A stretch of 64,000 bases of DNA from Tenggerimyces flavus (GTDB lineage Bacteria; Actinomycetota; Actinomycetes; Propionibacteriales; Actinopolymorphaceae), in NCBI RefSeq assembly GCF_016907715.1, contig NZ_JAFBCM010000001.1, forward strand, positions 1,798,001 through 1,862,000, in the 5' to 3' direction. Numbering within the stretch: the stretch's first letter is position 1; each line of letters begins with the position of its first letter. Positions 33,420-41,349 of this stretch are shown here, piece after piece. Below the pieces are notes generated by a model that did not search any database, was not told the origin of the DNA, and worked only from the letters and a program-made list of their open reading frames with translations. Position numbers and translations under genes: made by a program.

Positions 33420-35060
33420 ATGGCCGACGTAACCGAGCGAACCCATCGCGGTCGCGACGCCGTACGAAGGTGGCGCGCCCGCTTCCGGATCGCCGGCCGG
33501 TTCCTGGACAAACCGGTGAAAATCCTGGCACTGATCGTGCTCGCAGGCGTGGGCGCGACGCTCGGGATGGTGTTCGGCGGGGTCACGCATCCGTCCATCG
33601 GGCCGGTCGAGACCACGATGCGGATCGCTCCGAGCTGGAACGGTGAGTCGGTCGTCGAGCTGCCGCCGCTGGGCACCATCAGCATCGACAGCCACGACGG
33701 GCCGCTGCGGCTCGAGGCGCGCGTCGACCGGATCAACCAGGCCGACGCGGAGGCGCTGTTCAAGGATCCGGCGGTGATCTCGAACCTGCCGGACACGATC
33801 GGCGCCGACCTGCGTACGGGCGTCGTTCAGACCGCCGTACGCGGTGGCGTGGCGGCGGTGCTGGGTGCGGCGGTGATGGTGCTCATCGTCGTCCGGCGCT
33901 GGCGCCTGTCCCTGGTCGCGGGCGGTGTGGCGCTGGTGCTGGTCGCGGGCTCAGGCATCGCGGCGGGGACGACGTACGACCCGCGTGCGATCACCGAGCC
34001 GAAGTACACCGGTCTGCTCACCTCGGCCCCGTCGCTGATCGGCAACGCGTCCGACATCGCCGAGAACCTGGACGAGTACCAGGAGGAGCTGACCCGGCTC
34101 GTCACGAACGTGACCCGGCTGTACGACGTGACCTCGACGCTGCCGGCGTACCGGCCGCGCTCGGACGTGATCCGGCTGCTGCACGTGTCGGACCTGCACA
34201 TCATGCCGTACTCGTGGCAGCTGATCGCCTCGGTCGTGAAGCAGTACCAAGTCGACCTGGTCGTCGACTCCGGCGACATCTCCGACCACGGGCTCGCGGC
34301 GGAGAACGCCTACCTCGACCCGATCAAGAAGCTGGGCGTGCCGTACGTCTGGGTGCGCGGCAACCACGACTCGCTGATCACCGAGCAGGCGATGCGGAAG
34401 ATCAAGAACGCGGTGGTGCTGGACGGTCACGTACGCGAGGTCTCCGGGATCCGCTTCCTGGGCGCCGGGGATCCGCGGTTCACGCCGGACCGCTCGCACC
34501 GCGACACCGCGGAGGAGACCGAGGCGGTGGCGCGGCAGGCGCTGTCGATCGCGAAGGTGGCTTCGCGGGAACGTACGCCTCCGGACATGATCGTCTACCA
34601 CGACAGCGCCGGCGCGCAGTTCTTCGACGGGTCCGCGCCGCTGCTGCTGACGGGGCACGGGCACAAGCGGCTCGTGCAGTTGCTGCCCGGCGGTTCGCGC
34701 CTGATGCAGGAGGGCTCGACGGGCGGCTCCGGGCTGCGCGCGATCGAGGCGGGGCCGGACAAGCCGCTGCCGATCGAGATGTCGGTGCTGTACCTGGACC
34801 GTTCGACGCGGGCGCTGGAGGCGTGGGACGAGATCACGATCGGCGGCCTGGGCCTGCGATCGGTCCAGATCGAGCGGCACCAGGTCTTTCCGGACGATCT
34901 CGAGAAGCCCGTGACGCCCACGCCGATCCCGACGCCGTCCGGCCCGGTGCCGGAGACCCCCTTGCCCGCACCGACGATCACCCTCACGCCGCTGCCGTCG
35001 GTGACACCGTCGGTGACGCCAGGCGCAACCAGTTTGGCCCCCGACAGGTCCAACCCCTAG
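33420..35060 (+). CDS. Membrane-anchored metallophosphoesterase
   Basis: 546 residues. TM helices lie at about 37-57, 140-160 and 165-185, with a domain between helices 1 and 2 and the catalytic domain after helix 3. Calcineurin-like metal motifs are in order: V-S-D-L-H-I-M (D-x-H), D-S-G-D-I-S-D-H-G (G-D), R-G-N-H-D-S (G-N-H-D), H-D-S-A-G, and T-G-H-G-H-K (G-H-x-H). The C-terminus is a Pro/Thr-rich tail. The catalytic domain probably faces outside. GAAGGGAA precedes the ATG. The substrate is unknown. Confidence 0.9.
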   Translation: MADVTERTHRGRDAVRRWRARFRIAGRFLDKPVKILALIVLAGVGATLGMVFGGVTHPSIGPVETTMRIAPSWNGESVVELPPLGTISIDSHDGPLRLEARVDRINQADAEALFKDPAVISNLPDTIGADLRTGVVQTAVRGGVAAVLGAAVMVLIVVRRWRLSLVAGGVALVLVAGSGIAAGTTYDPRAITEPKYTGLLTSAPSLIGNASDIAENLDEYQEELTRLVTNVTRLYDVTSTLPAYRPRSDVIRLLHVSDLHIMPYSWQLIASVVKQYQVDLVVDSGDISDHGLAAENAYLDPIKKLGVPYVWVRGNHDSLITEQAMRKIKNAVVLDGHVREVSGIRFLGAGDPRFTPDRSHRDTAEETEAVARQALSIAKVASRERTPPDMIVYHDSAGAQFFDGSAPLLLTGHGHKRLVQLLPGGSRLMQEGSTGGSGLRAIEAGPDKPLPIEMSVLYLDRSTRALEAWDEITIGGLGLRSVQIERHQVFPDDLEKPVTPTPIPTPSGPVPETPLPAPTITLTPLPSVTPSVTPGATSLAPDRSNP

Positions 35061-35095
35061 ACTCAGCCCCGCGCCACGCGGCGGACATTCCGCGC

Positions 35096-35168
35096 GCCCT
35101 CATCGTCTAGAGGCCTAGGACGCCGCCCTTTCAAGGCGGTAGCACGGGTTCGAATCCCGTTGGGGGCA
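35096..35168 (+). tRNA. tRNA-Glu (anticodon UUC)
   Basis: 73 bases. The acceptor stem pairs GCCCTCA with TGGGGGC. The anticodon stem is CCGCC/GGCGG around loop CTTTCAA (anticodon TTC). The T arm is CGGGTTCGAATCCCG. The discriminator is A and CCA is not encoded. Confidence 0.96.
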
Positions 35169-35188
35169 CGGGGTCGCCGACCCTGCTC

Positions 35189-35205
35189 GCTGACCTTCGG
35201 TCAGC
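35189..35205 (+). terminator. tRNA-Glu terminator hairpin
   Basis: GCTGACC-TTC-GGTCAGC, a perfect seven-base stem starting 20 bases after the tRNA. Confidence 0.6.
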
Positions 35206-35227
35206 TTCGGCGTGCCCGCATTCCTCA

Positions 35228-35248
35228 CTGGGGGGCAGAGCCCCCCAG
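35228..35248 (+). terminator. Second strong hairpin after tRNA-Glu
   Basis: CTGGGGGGC-AGA-GCCCCCCAG, a perfect nine-base G/C stem with a three-base loop. It is likely a backup terminator. Confidence 0.6.
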
Positions 35249-35473
35249 ACCCCCGCGATTCGTGGCGGGCCTGGGCGGGACGGTTCCGTCCGGCCGTGGT
35301 GCACGGTCTTTGCTCTTCTTGTCTGAGCGGTCTTCGGTCAGCTTCGGCGTGGCACGGTGTGCTTCTATGTGGCTGCGGGGAGTAACCGTTGGGCGCGGTT
35401 GGGGCATCGTATGGCGGTTTGGGTGGCCGACGGCTGTCGGTACCGAGGGTGGAGTGGGCATACTGGAACTCTG

Positions 35474-35701
35474 ATGGAGTCCTCTCGCGCGACGACGCGT
35501 CGTCACCTGCCCACGAGTCCCTTCAAGCCCCGCGAGCCCGATCCGATCAAGGTGTTCGAGGTCGGCGACCGCGTGTCTCACGACAAGGAAGGACTGGGAC
35601 GGATCAGCTCCGTTGACGGCGAAGTTGCCGTCGTCGTCGATTTCGGCGGCGGGAGACTGATGCGCGTCGCAGCCCCCTTCTACAAGCTGGACACGCTCTG
35701 A
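35474..35701 (+). CDS. Small conserved protein with CarD-like V-G-D-R-V-S-H motif
   Basis: 75 residues. After a polar N-terminus it reads I-K-V-F-E-V-G-D-R-V-S-H-D-K-E-G-L-G-R-I, then V-V-V-D-F-G-G-G-R-L-M-R-V and P-x-x-K-L. This Tudor-like small beta-barrel pattern is shared with CarD/RNA-polymerase-interacting N-domains and is widespread in actinobacteria as a hypothetical protein. It stands alone. A TACTGG -10-like element ends seven bases before the ATG. Function unknown; interaction with polymerase or nucleic acid is a guess. Confidence 0.75.
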   Translation: MESSRATTRRHLPTSPFKPREPDPIKVFEVGDRVSHDKEGLGRISSVDGEVAVVVDFGGGRLMRVAAPFYKLDTL

Positions 35702-35717
35702 CCTTGACCTGAGTCGG

Positions 35718-35746
35718 ATGAAACTCAGGTGAAGCGGATGTGAAGC
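35718..35746 (+). promoter_or_regulatory. Three heptamer direct repeats at 11-bp spacing
   Basis: ATGAAAC (35718-35724), GTGAAGC (35729-35735) and GTGAAGC (35740-35746), each exactly 11 bases apart. This is the binding pattern of OmpR-fold regulators such as SARPs. The operon downstream encodes a SARP, so autoregulation is plausible; a PhoP-type box read on the other strand (TTCAC cores) is an alternative. Confidence 0.5.
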
Positions 35747-35764
35747 CGGTGCCCGGTGGCATGA

Positions 35765-35789
35765 GTCCGTACGAGTTCCACGTACGGAC
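35765..35789 (+). promoter_or_regulatory. Leader inverted repeat before the 51-codon ORF
   Basis: GTCCGTAC (35765-35772) and GTACGGAC (35782-35789) are perfect complements around nine bases, ending directly at the GGAGGAG ribosome binding site. It could be an operator or an RNA hairpin near the start. Confidence 0.55.
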
Positions 35790-35800
35790 GGAGGAGTGCC

Positions 35801-35956
35801 ATGCGCGACAAGGGCAACGGCGCAACCACGCTGTCGGTCCACCGCACCTCGCAGGGGTTGGTCCGCTACCGCAGGTGGCCCGACGGCGGGGTGAGCGTCG
35901 AGCTGGTTGACGAGCCAGCCACGCTCCTGGCCTGGGTGTCGACGGCGAACGCATGA
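35801..35956 (+). CDS. 51-residue protein, first gene of the SARP operon
   Basis: A short ORF with GGAGGAG at 35790-35796, ATG at 35801 and stop TGA at 35954-35956 that overlaps the next start (ATGA). The peptide is basic at first (R-D-K-G-N-G-A-T-T-L-S-V-H-R-T), then V-R-Y-R-R-W-P-D-G-G-V-S-V-E-L, ending in a hydrophobic L-L-A-W-V. It has no Cys and no signal peptide. I do not recognise the family. Ribosome binding site, coupling and codon bias make it a probable real gene. Confidence 0.65.
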   Translation: MRDKGNGATTLSVHRTSQGLVRYRRWPDGGVSVELVDEPATLLAWVSTANA

Positions 35957-36660
35957 GCCCAGGACTACAGGTCATCGGTGTCGGCCTGCACCGGACCGGA
36001 TCGATGTCGGTGAAGGCGGCGCTGGAACGGTTGGGGTTCGGGCCGTGCTACCACGGTATGGAGGCCCTGCGTCGGAGCCGCGACGGCGACCACTGGCACG
36101 CCGCGTACGAGGCGTACGAGGCTGGCGGCGAGTACGACTGGGCGCGGATCTTCGACGGCTACCGAGCGACCATGGACTGGCCGACGGTCTACTTCTGGGA
36201 GCAGTTGGCCGCCGCCTACCCGGACGCGAAGCTCCTGCTTACCGACCGCGATCCCGAGAGCTGGTGGGAGAGCCACGCGGAGATGTTCCGGCGTGGCCTC
36301 GCGTTCGGCGAGTCGCTCACCGACGAGCAACAGCAGTGGGCGGAACGGTCCGGCTTCGCGCGCATGCAGGCGGCGCTGGGGAGGGGCGCGGCGGGGACGT
36401 TCGACGGGCGGGTGTTCGACAAGGAGCACTGCCTGCAGGTGTTCGCAGAGCACTACGAACGGGTCCGAAGCACGGTGCCCGCCGAGCGGCTGCTGGTCTA
36501 CCGCGTCCAGGAGGGCTGGGAGCCGTTGTGCCGGTTCCTCGGCGTCGACGTTCCGGACGAGCCGTTCCCGAAGGTGAACGTCGGCGACCGCTTGGTGGAC
36601 AACATCAAGACGGCGATGCGACTGGCCAGAACGCGGACGGGTGAGCCGGCCTGGCGCTGA
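35953..36660 (+). CDS. Sulfotransferase-like P-loop protein
   Basis: 235 residues. The N-terminal V-G-L-H-R-T-G-S-M-S-V-K-A-A-L-E-R-L-G is the PAPS 5'-phosphosulfate loop of the Sulfotransfer_4 family (related to plant and bacterial sulfotransferase-fold proteins). L-L-T-D-R-D-P-E-S-W-W (near 100) is the 3'-phosphate region. F-P-x-V-N-V-G-D near the C-terminus completes the family pattern. Whether it truly transfers sulfate is unproven. It is coupled to the 51-residue ORF and lies 41 bases before the SARP gene, so all three probably form an operon. Confidence 0.82.
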   Translation: MSPGLQVIGVGLHRTGSMSVKAALERLGFGPCYHGMEALRRSRDGDHWHAAYEAYEAGGEYDWARIFDGYRATMDWPTVYFWEQLAAAYPDAKLLLTDRDPESWWESHAEMFRRGLAFGESLTDEQQQWAERSGFARMQAALGRGAAGTFDGRVFDKEHCLQVFAEHYERVRSTVPAERLLVYRVQEGWEPLCRFLGVDVPDEPFPKVNVGDRLVDNIKTAMRLARTRTGEPAWR

Positions 36661-36701
36661 CACCCTAGGGTGATGGGAGTCGTCAGCGCAGCGAGGGAAC
36701 C

Positions 36702-39700
36702 TTGCCCAGATTGACGGTCGGCGTACTCGGCCAGCTCGAGGTCTCCGTGGACGGCCGCCCGGTGCGGCTCACCACTGGCCGGTTGCGCGCGCTGCTGGCC
36801 GTCCTCGCGATGTCGGCCGGCCAGACCGTGTCGATGCAACGCCTGACCGCCGCCGTGTGGGGTGACGACCCACCGCACAATCCCAAGCGCAGCCTGCAGA
36901 CGTACGCGACGCGGCTGCGCGCCGAGCTCGGCGCGCAGCTGATCAGCGGCCACTCCGGCGGGCTCGTCCTGGACGCCGCTGCCGACCAGGTGGACGCGCT
37001 GCGGTTCGAGCAGCTCCTCGACGACGCGTCACCCCGGGCCACCCCCGCCGAGGAACGCCAGCGACTCGACGAGGCCCTCGGGCTCTGGCGCGGCGAACCG
37101 TTCGAAGGAGTCGAGTCCCGCTGGCTCGACGAGACGCTGGCGCCACGGCTGTCCGAGCTGCGGCTCTCGGCGTTGGAACGCCGGATCGACCTCGATCTCG
37201 CGGCTGGACGCCATGGCGAGCTCGTCGGCGAGCTGAACGAGTGGACCGTACGGTGCCCGCTGCGGGAGTCGCTCTGGGCCCGGCTGCTCGTCGTCCTCGA
37301 CCGCTGCGGGCGGCGCGCCGACGCCTTGGAGCGCTACCACCACATCCGGCTCCGCATCGCCGACGAGCTCGGCGTCGACCCCAGCCAAGAGCTCCAGCAG
37401 GTCTACGCCGACCTCCTCGCCGACCAACCCGCCGTCGCCGAACCGGTGCCGGCGTCCCTCGGGGTCCCGCAGCAACTGCCCGCGCCGCCACCGGTGTTCG
37501 TCGGCCGCACCGCCGAACTGACCCAGCTCGATGCCGACGACGACAGCCCGACGGTGGTCATCACCGCCATCGACGGCATGGCGGGGGTGGGCAAGACGAC
37601 CCTCGCCGTCCACCTCGCGCATCAGCTGGCCGAGCGCTATCCGGACGGCCAGCTCTTCCTCGACCTGCACGGTTTCACCGAGGGCATCGAGCCGGTCGAC
37701 CCGAGCGACGCGTTGGACCGACTGCTGCGCTCCCTCGGCGTACCCGGCGAGCAGATCCCGCCGCAGCTCGACGCTCGCGCCGCGCTCTTCCGCAGCCACC
37801 TCGCCGACCAGCGGGTCCTCCTCCTGCTCGACAACGCGGCGACCGAGGCACAGGTCGCGCCGCTGATTCCGGGAAGTGCGCACTGCCTGGTGCTGATCAC
37901 GAGCCGCCGCCGCCTGGCCGCCCTCGACCAGACCCGTACGGTGTCGCTCGACGTGCTGCCCCCGGCCGACGCGCTCGGGCTCTTCACGACCACCGCCGGC
38001 CCCGAACGCCTCGCCGGCGAGCCACCCGAGCTGCTGAGGGAGCTCGTCGAGCTGTGCGGACGGCTACCGCTCGCGCTGCGCATCGCCGCGGCCAGGCTGC
38101 GCATGCACCGTACGTGGACGGCGCGACATCTCCTGGATCTGCTCGCCGATCGTCAACGCCGGCTGGACGAACTCGACCTCGGCCGGCGAAGCGTCATCGG
38201 TGCCCTCGACCTGTCGTACCACCAACTCACCCCTCGCCACCAGCATGCGTACCGGCTCATCGGTCTCCATCCCGGACCAGACCTCGACCTGCACGCTGCC
38301 ACGGCGCTCCTCGACGAAGGCGACACGCAGAGCACGCGGCGGCTGCTCGAGGAACTGCTCAGCGCGCACCTGATGCAGGAGCCGACCCCCGATCGCTACC
38401 GGTTCCACGACCTCACCCGCCAACACGCCGCGGCCATCGCCGGCGCGGACGAGCCCGCGGCCACCCGCCGGTCGGCGCTCGAGGGGTTGTTCGCGTCCTA
38501 CCTGCACACGGCGGCCGTGGCGATGGACGTCGGCTATCCGTTCGAGTACGAACGCCGCCCGCACCCCGCTCCGGGCGACCACCCGGTGCCGTCGTTCCAG
38601 ACCGCCGAACAGGCGACGACCTGGCTGGACCTCGAACTCCCCAACCTGCTGGCCGTCGCGCGGTACACGGCCGAGAACGGCTGGCTGGACCATCCGCCGC
38701 GACTGGCCGCTCTCCTCGAACGGCACCTGATGAGCCGCGGCCGTACGACCGACGCCGAGCGGCTCGACCAGCTGGCTCTGGACACGGCTCGCGCCGCCGG
38801 TGACGCCGTAGCCGAGGTCGACGCGGTGGTACGCCTCGCCCACCTGCATCGACTCGCCGGCCAGTACCCCCAGGCAGAACCGCTCTACCAGCGGGCGCTG
38901 ACGTCGGCACGGGAGAGCGCCTACCGGCGGGGCGAGGCGGACGCGCTGCACGGGCTCGGGCAGATGCAACGGCTGCAGGGCCAGTTCGCCGAGGCTTCCG
39001 ACTCGTTCGGCCGTGCTCTGGATCTCGCGGAGCTGGCCGAGTACCCCACCGGAGCGTTGGAGGCGCAACTCGGACTCGGCCACCTGTACAACGGGCGCGG
39101 CCAGCACGAGCTGGCAGCGAAGCACCTCACGCGGAGCCTGGCATTGGCCCGGGACACCGGCCACCGGTTCGGCGAGCTGGACGCCTTGTTCGGCCTGGGC
39201 TGGACGCACCTCGCCCAAGACGACGCGCGGGCAGCCGACGACTTCGCCGGCGCGTTGAAGATCGCGCGCGCCGACGGGTACCGGATCGCCGAGCTGGCGT
39301 CGTTGACCGGTCTCGGCGGCGTACATCTGAAGCACGGCAGGTTCGAGGAGGCCGCCGGCTGCTACGAGGACGTCCTGTCCAGCGCTCGCCAACTCGGCAA
39401 GCCCAACTGGACGTTCGAGGCGTTGCAGGGACTCGGCCGGGCACGGCTGAGTCAGGACCGGCCGGACGACGCCCTCGCCTGCCACCAGGAAGCGCTCGAC
39501 ATCGCGAACCAGATCGGCCAACAGGTCGACGCCGCCCGTGCGCACGACGGCATCGCTCACGCGCACCGCGCTCGCCAGGAGCACGACCAAGCTCGGCGGC
39601 ATTGGCAGCTGGCTCTGCGGACCTTCGCCGAGCTCGGGATCGAGAGCACCTCGGAGGACTGGATGGCCAGCGTGACCGCGATCCGCGGCCACCTGGCGAC

Positions 39701-39713
39701 GTACGAGGACTAG
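36702..39713 (+). CDS. SARP-family regulator with BTAD, NB-ARC and TPR domains (AfsR-like)
   Basis: 1003 residues. An OmpR-type wHTH (G-V-L-G-Q-L-E-V-S-V-D-G and L-R-A-L-L-A-V-L, residues 5-95) is followed by the bacterial transcriptional activation domain (about 100-245). An NB-ARC ATPase has P-loop D-G-M-A-G-V-G-K-T-T near 290-300 and V-L-L-L-L-D-N-A near 370. The last 350 residues are TPR repeats. This is the AfsR layout, a molecular switch that activates secondary metabolism or developmental genes when TPRs sense a signal. TTG 36702 follows GAGGGA. No biosynthetic cluster is visible nearby. Confidence 0.92.
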   Translation: MPRLTVGVLGQLEVSVDGRPVRLTTGRLRALLAVLAMSAGQTVSMQRLTAAVWGDDPPHNPKRSLQTYATRLRAELGAQLISGHSGGLVLDAAADQVDALRFEQLLDDASPRATPAEERQRLDEALGLWRGEPFEGVESRWLDETLAPRLSELRLSALERRIDLDLAAGRHGELVGELNEWTVRCPLRESLWARLLVVLDRCGRRADALERYHHIRLRIADELGVDPSQELQQVYADLLADQPAVAEPVPASLGVPQQLPAPPPVFVGRTAELTQLDADDDSPTVVITAIDGMAGVGKTTLAVHLAHQLAERYPDGQLFLDLHGFTEGIEPVDPSDALDRLLRSLGVPGEQIPPQLDARAALFRSHLADQRVLLLLDNAATEAQVAPLIPGSAHCLVLITSRRRLAALDQTRTVSLDVLPPADALGLFTTTAGPERLAGEPPELLRELVELCGRLPLALRIAAARLRMHRTWTARHLLDLLADRQRRLDELDLGRRSVIGALDLSYHQLTPRHQHAYRLIGLHPGPDLDLHAATALLDEGDTQSTRRLLEELLSAHLMQEPTPDRYRFHDLTRQHAAAIAGADEPAATRRSALEGLFASYLHTAAVAMDVGYPFEYERRPHPAPGDHPVPSFQTAEQATTWLDLELPNLLAVARYTAENGWLDHPPRLAALLERHLMSRGRTTDAERLDQLALDTARAAGDAVAEVDAVVRLAHLHRLAGQYPQAEPLYQRALTSARESAYRRGEADALHGLGQMQRLQGQFAEASDSFGRALDLAELAEYPTGALEAQLGLGHLYNGRGQHELAAKHLTRSLALARDTGHRFGELDALFGLGWTHLAQDDARAADDFAGALKIARADGYRIAELASLTGLGGVHLKHGRFEEAAGCYEDVLSSARQLGKPNWTFEALQGLGRARLSQDRPDDALACHQEALDIANQIGQQVDAARAHDGIAHAHRARQEHDQARRHWQLALRTFAELGIESTSEDWMASVTAIRGHLATYED

Positions 39714-39749
39714 CGTAGTTCGCCTAGGGTTGCCTCACCCGGCCAGTGG

Positions 39750-39814
39750 CCCCTCTACCTGGCGTCTACCCGGCGTAAAGGGGCAAATGATCATGTAAAC
39801 ATGATCATTTGCCC
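39750..39814. repeat. Two-hairpin intergenic repeat element, copy 2
   Basis: Hairpin 1 spans 39750-39783 (CCCCTCTACC against GTAAAGGGG with a bulge). Hairpin 2 pairs 39781-39796 with 39799-39814: sixteen perfect base pairs (GGGCAAATGATCATGT arm) around an AA loop. It has the same order and cores as copy 1, but the basal pairs differ in a compensating way. It lies 19 bases past the micro-peptide stop and may serve as its terminator. Confidence 0.85.
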
Positions 39815-39833
39815 GGGCACCGGGCCGGTTCGC

Positions 39834-39905
39834 CTACCACTCGGCCGGACGCGTACCGAAGAACCCTTCCCAGCCGGTGAACCACTCGCGGTCGAAAGCG
39901 ATCAT
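39834..39905 (-). CDS. 23-residue Trp/Phe-rich micro-peptide
   Basis: AGGAGG lies nine bases before ATG 39905, one of the best ribosome binding sites in the window, and an additional AAGGAG lies further upstream. The peptide (opens M-I-A-F-D-R-E-W-F-T-G-W-E-G, ends T-R-P-A-E-W) has three Trp and three Phe (one an F-F pair) and no Cys. It is convergent with the SARP gene and followed by the hairpin element. No maturase is adjacent. It could be a signalling or RiPP-like peptide or a leader peptide; I do not recognise a family. Confidence 0.5.
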   Translation of the reverse strand: MIAFDREWFTGWEGFFGTRPAEW

Positions 39906-40007
39906 GTCGTCTTCCCTCCTGTCGATTCTCCTTGGTGGACGGCACCAGACGAGCGCTTCATTTCTGCTACGGATCGGCTTCGCCGTACCCCCGCCCGCCA
40001 CCGCGCG

Positions 40008-40025
40008 CTGAGGCCGATGTGAAGC
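40008..40025 (+). promoter_or_regulatory. Two heptamer repeats at 11-bp spacing before the WXG100-like gene
   Basis: CTGAGGC (40008-40014) and GTGAAGC (40019-40025) repeat the pattern seen at 35718-35746, followed by a CATACT -10-like hexamer (40036-40041). The same regulator may act at both sites. Confidence 0.4.
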
Positions 40026-40080
40026 GTCGTCGGTCCATACTCGGCAGCTGTGTCGACTTCCGAGACGCACGGAGGAACTG

Positions 40081-41340
40081 GTGACCGACGGGCACGCTCC
40101 ACCGCTTCCCGTACCTGGCAGGACGCCTGAGTCCGGGTACGAAGGCGGGGCCGACTTCTTCATGGACTTCGCCGCGGTGCCGGGACTGGGCACGATGATG
40201 GAACAGGCGACCGGCTACTGCAGGCAGACCGGGCGATTCGTCCGGGACCGGGAGTACGCGGAGCTCGAGAGCGACGGCGACGACGCGTTCGGCGTGGTCC
40301 GCAGCAACCACGACGCCGTTGTCGAGCATGCCGCGTCCTGGTTCGACAAGGCGGCGGACCCGGTGCTGGCGACGACCGCGAGCAAGATCGACGCGACGAT
40401 CCGGCTCTTCAAGGACACCGAGACAGCCAACACGGCCACGATCGACGCCACCGTGCCGAGTCGGCTCGACACTGTCGACGTGTCGCTGCCGCCATGGGAC
40501 ACGACGCAAACCCCAGCGGAGAACACCTCCCTCGGGGACGCCAAGGTCTTCGGGCCGTTCGAGTTCGTCGAGGATCCGGCAGGTGCACTGCACGAGCCGC
40601 GCGACTACTCAGACGATCCGGGGCTGGCCTATCACCCGAGGATCTGGGACGTTCTCGGCCCGAGCGCGGCCAGCGCCGCCCGTGCCACCGTCATCGAGGT
40701 CACCAACTTCCTTGCAGGGCTTTCCATTCTCGACAAGTCGTACGACCCCTACGAGGTGTTCACCAAGCCGCTCGTCGGTGACTGGGCCGGCCTGCGGAGG
40801 TACGCGGACGTACTGCGCCAAGCCGGCGACGCGGCCGAACGTACCGGCATCGGCATCGATCGCGCCCGCCACCTGCTCGGGCCGGTGTGGCGGGGACGTT
40901 CCGCCGACGCCTGCGTGGTGTGGCTCGGCGCGGTCGCGACGCCGCTGCGTGAGGCGCCCGGCGCGTTGGACGCGATGGCAGACGAGTACGAGCGTGCTGC
41001 CGAAGGCGCCGCGGCCTACCGCGGCTTGATCGAGGAAGCTGCCAACTCGCTCATCGACTACGCGTTCTTCATCGCGGGCACGGTGGCGGTCGGAGCCGGC
41101 GGAGCCGCCGCGACCGGCGGCGTCAGCGCTGGCGTCGCCGCGGTGATCGCCGGAGGGGAGATCGTCCTGCTGGTCCAGGCCATCACCAACCTGTTCGAGC
41201 TGATGAGCAAGTACGAAGCGGTCAAAGCCCTTGTCGCGGCGGCCCAGAACGACTTCGGCGACCTGCAAGCCGGCGGGCAGCTGCCGAACCTGCCCACCGT
41301 CACCGGCGACGCCAGCGCCATCTCCGTACTGCCCTCCTGA
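40081..41340 (+). CDS. WXG100-like helical protein, possible type VII secretion substrate
   Basis: 419 residues, mainly helical and acidic. Near residue 275 a helix-turn reads G-P-V-W-R-G-R-S-A-D-A-C, a W-x-G turn as in WXG100/ESX proteins, flanked by amphipathic helices (R-Q-A-G-D-A-A-E-R-T and A-L-D-A-M-A-D-E-Y-E). A hydrophobic Gly/Ala-rich helix pair (about 330-365) follows. GGAGGAA precedes GTG 40081. No ESX ATPase is nearby, so secretion would depend on a locus elsewhere. A small partner gene follows nine bases later. Confidence 0.55.
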   Translation: MTDGHAPPLPVPGRTPESGYEGGADFFMDFAAVPGLGTMMEQATGYCRQTGRFVRDREYAELESDGDDAFGVVRSNHDAVVEHAASWFDKAADPVLATTASKIDATIRLFKDTETANTATIDATVPSRLDTVDVSLPPWDTTQTPAENTSLGDAKVFGPFEFVEDPAGALHEPRDYSDDPGLAYHPRIWDVLGPSAASAARATVIEVTNFLAGLSILDKSYDPYEVFTKPLVGDWAGLRRYADVLRQAGDAAERTGIGIDRARHLLGPVWRGRSADACVVWLGAVATPLREAPGALDAMADEYERAAEGAAAYRGLIEEAANSLIDYAFFIAGTVAVGAGGAAATGGVSAGVAAVIAGGEIVLLVQAITNLFELMSKYEAVKALVAAAQNDFGDLQAGGQLPNLPTVTGDASAISVLPS

Positions 41341-41349
41341 GGAGGCGAC

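Larger units (their letters stand above)
35169..35473. other. 305-base non-coding tail after tRNA-Glu with hairpins and repeats
   Basis: No gene seen. It contains two terminator-like hairpins, a 20-base direct repeat (35195-35214 and 35332-35351) and a small dyad GGACGG-TT-CCGTCC. Confidence 0.55.
39714..40080. other. 367-base gap with a hairpin element and a micro-peptide gene
   Basis: It contains copy 2 of the two-hairpin element (39750-39814), a 23-codon gene on the - strand (39834-39905), and an upstream 19-codon frame (39902-39961, - strand) that overlaps its start. Two heptamer repeats (40008-40025) precede the next gene. Confidence 0.6.

Noticed and set aside
35160-35473. 104-codon frame after tRNA-Glu
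   Set aside because: It crosses two perfect terminator hairpins and is Arg/Gly/Trp-rich without bias.
39906-40193. Longer frame (119 codons) ending in the micro-peptide
   Set aside because: The upstream part runs antisense to the start of the WXG100-like gene and lacks a ribosome binding site; only the 23-codon part has one.
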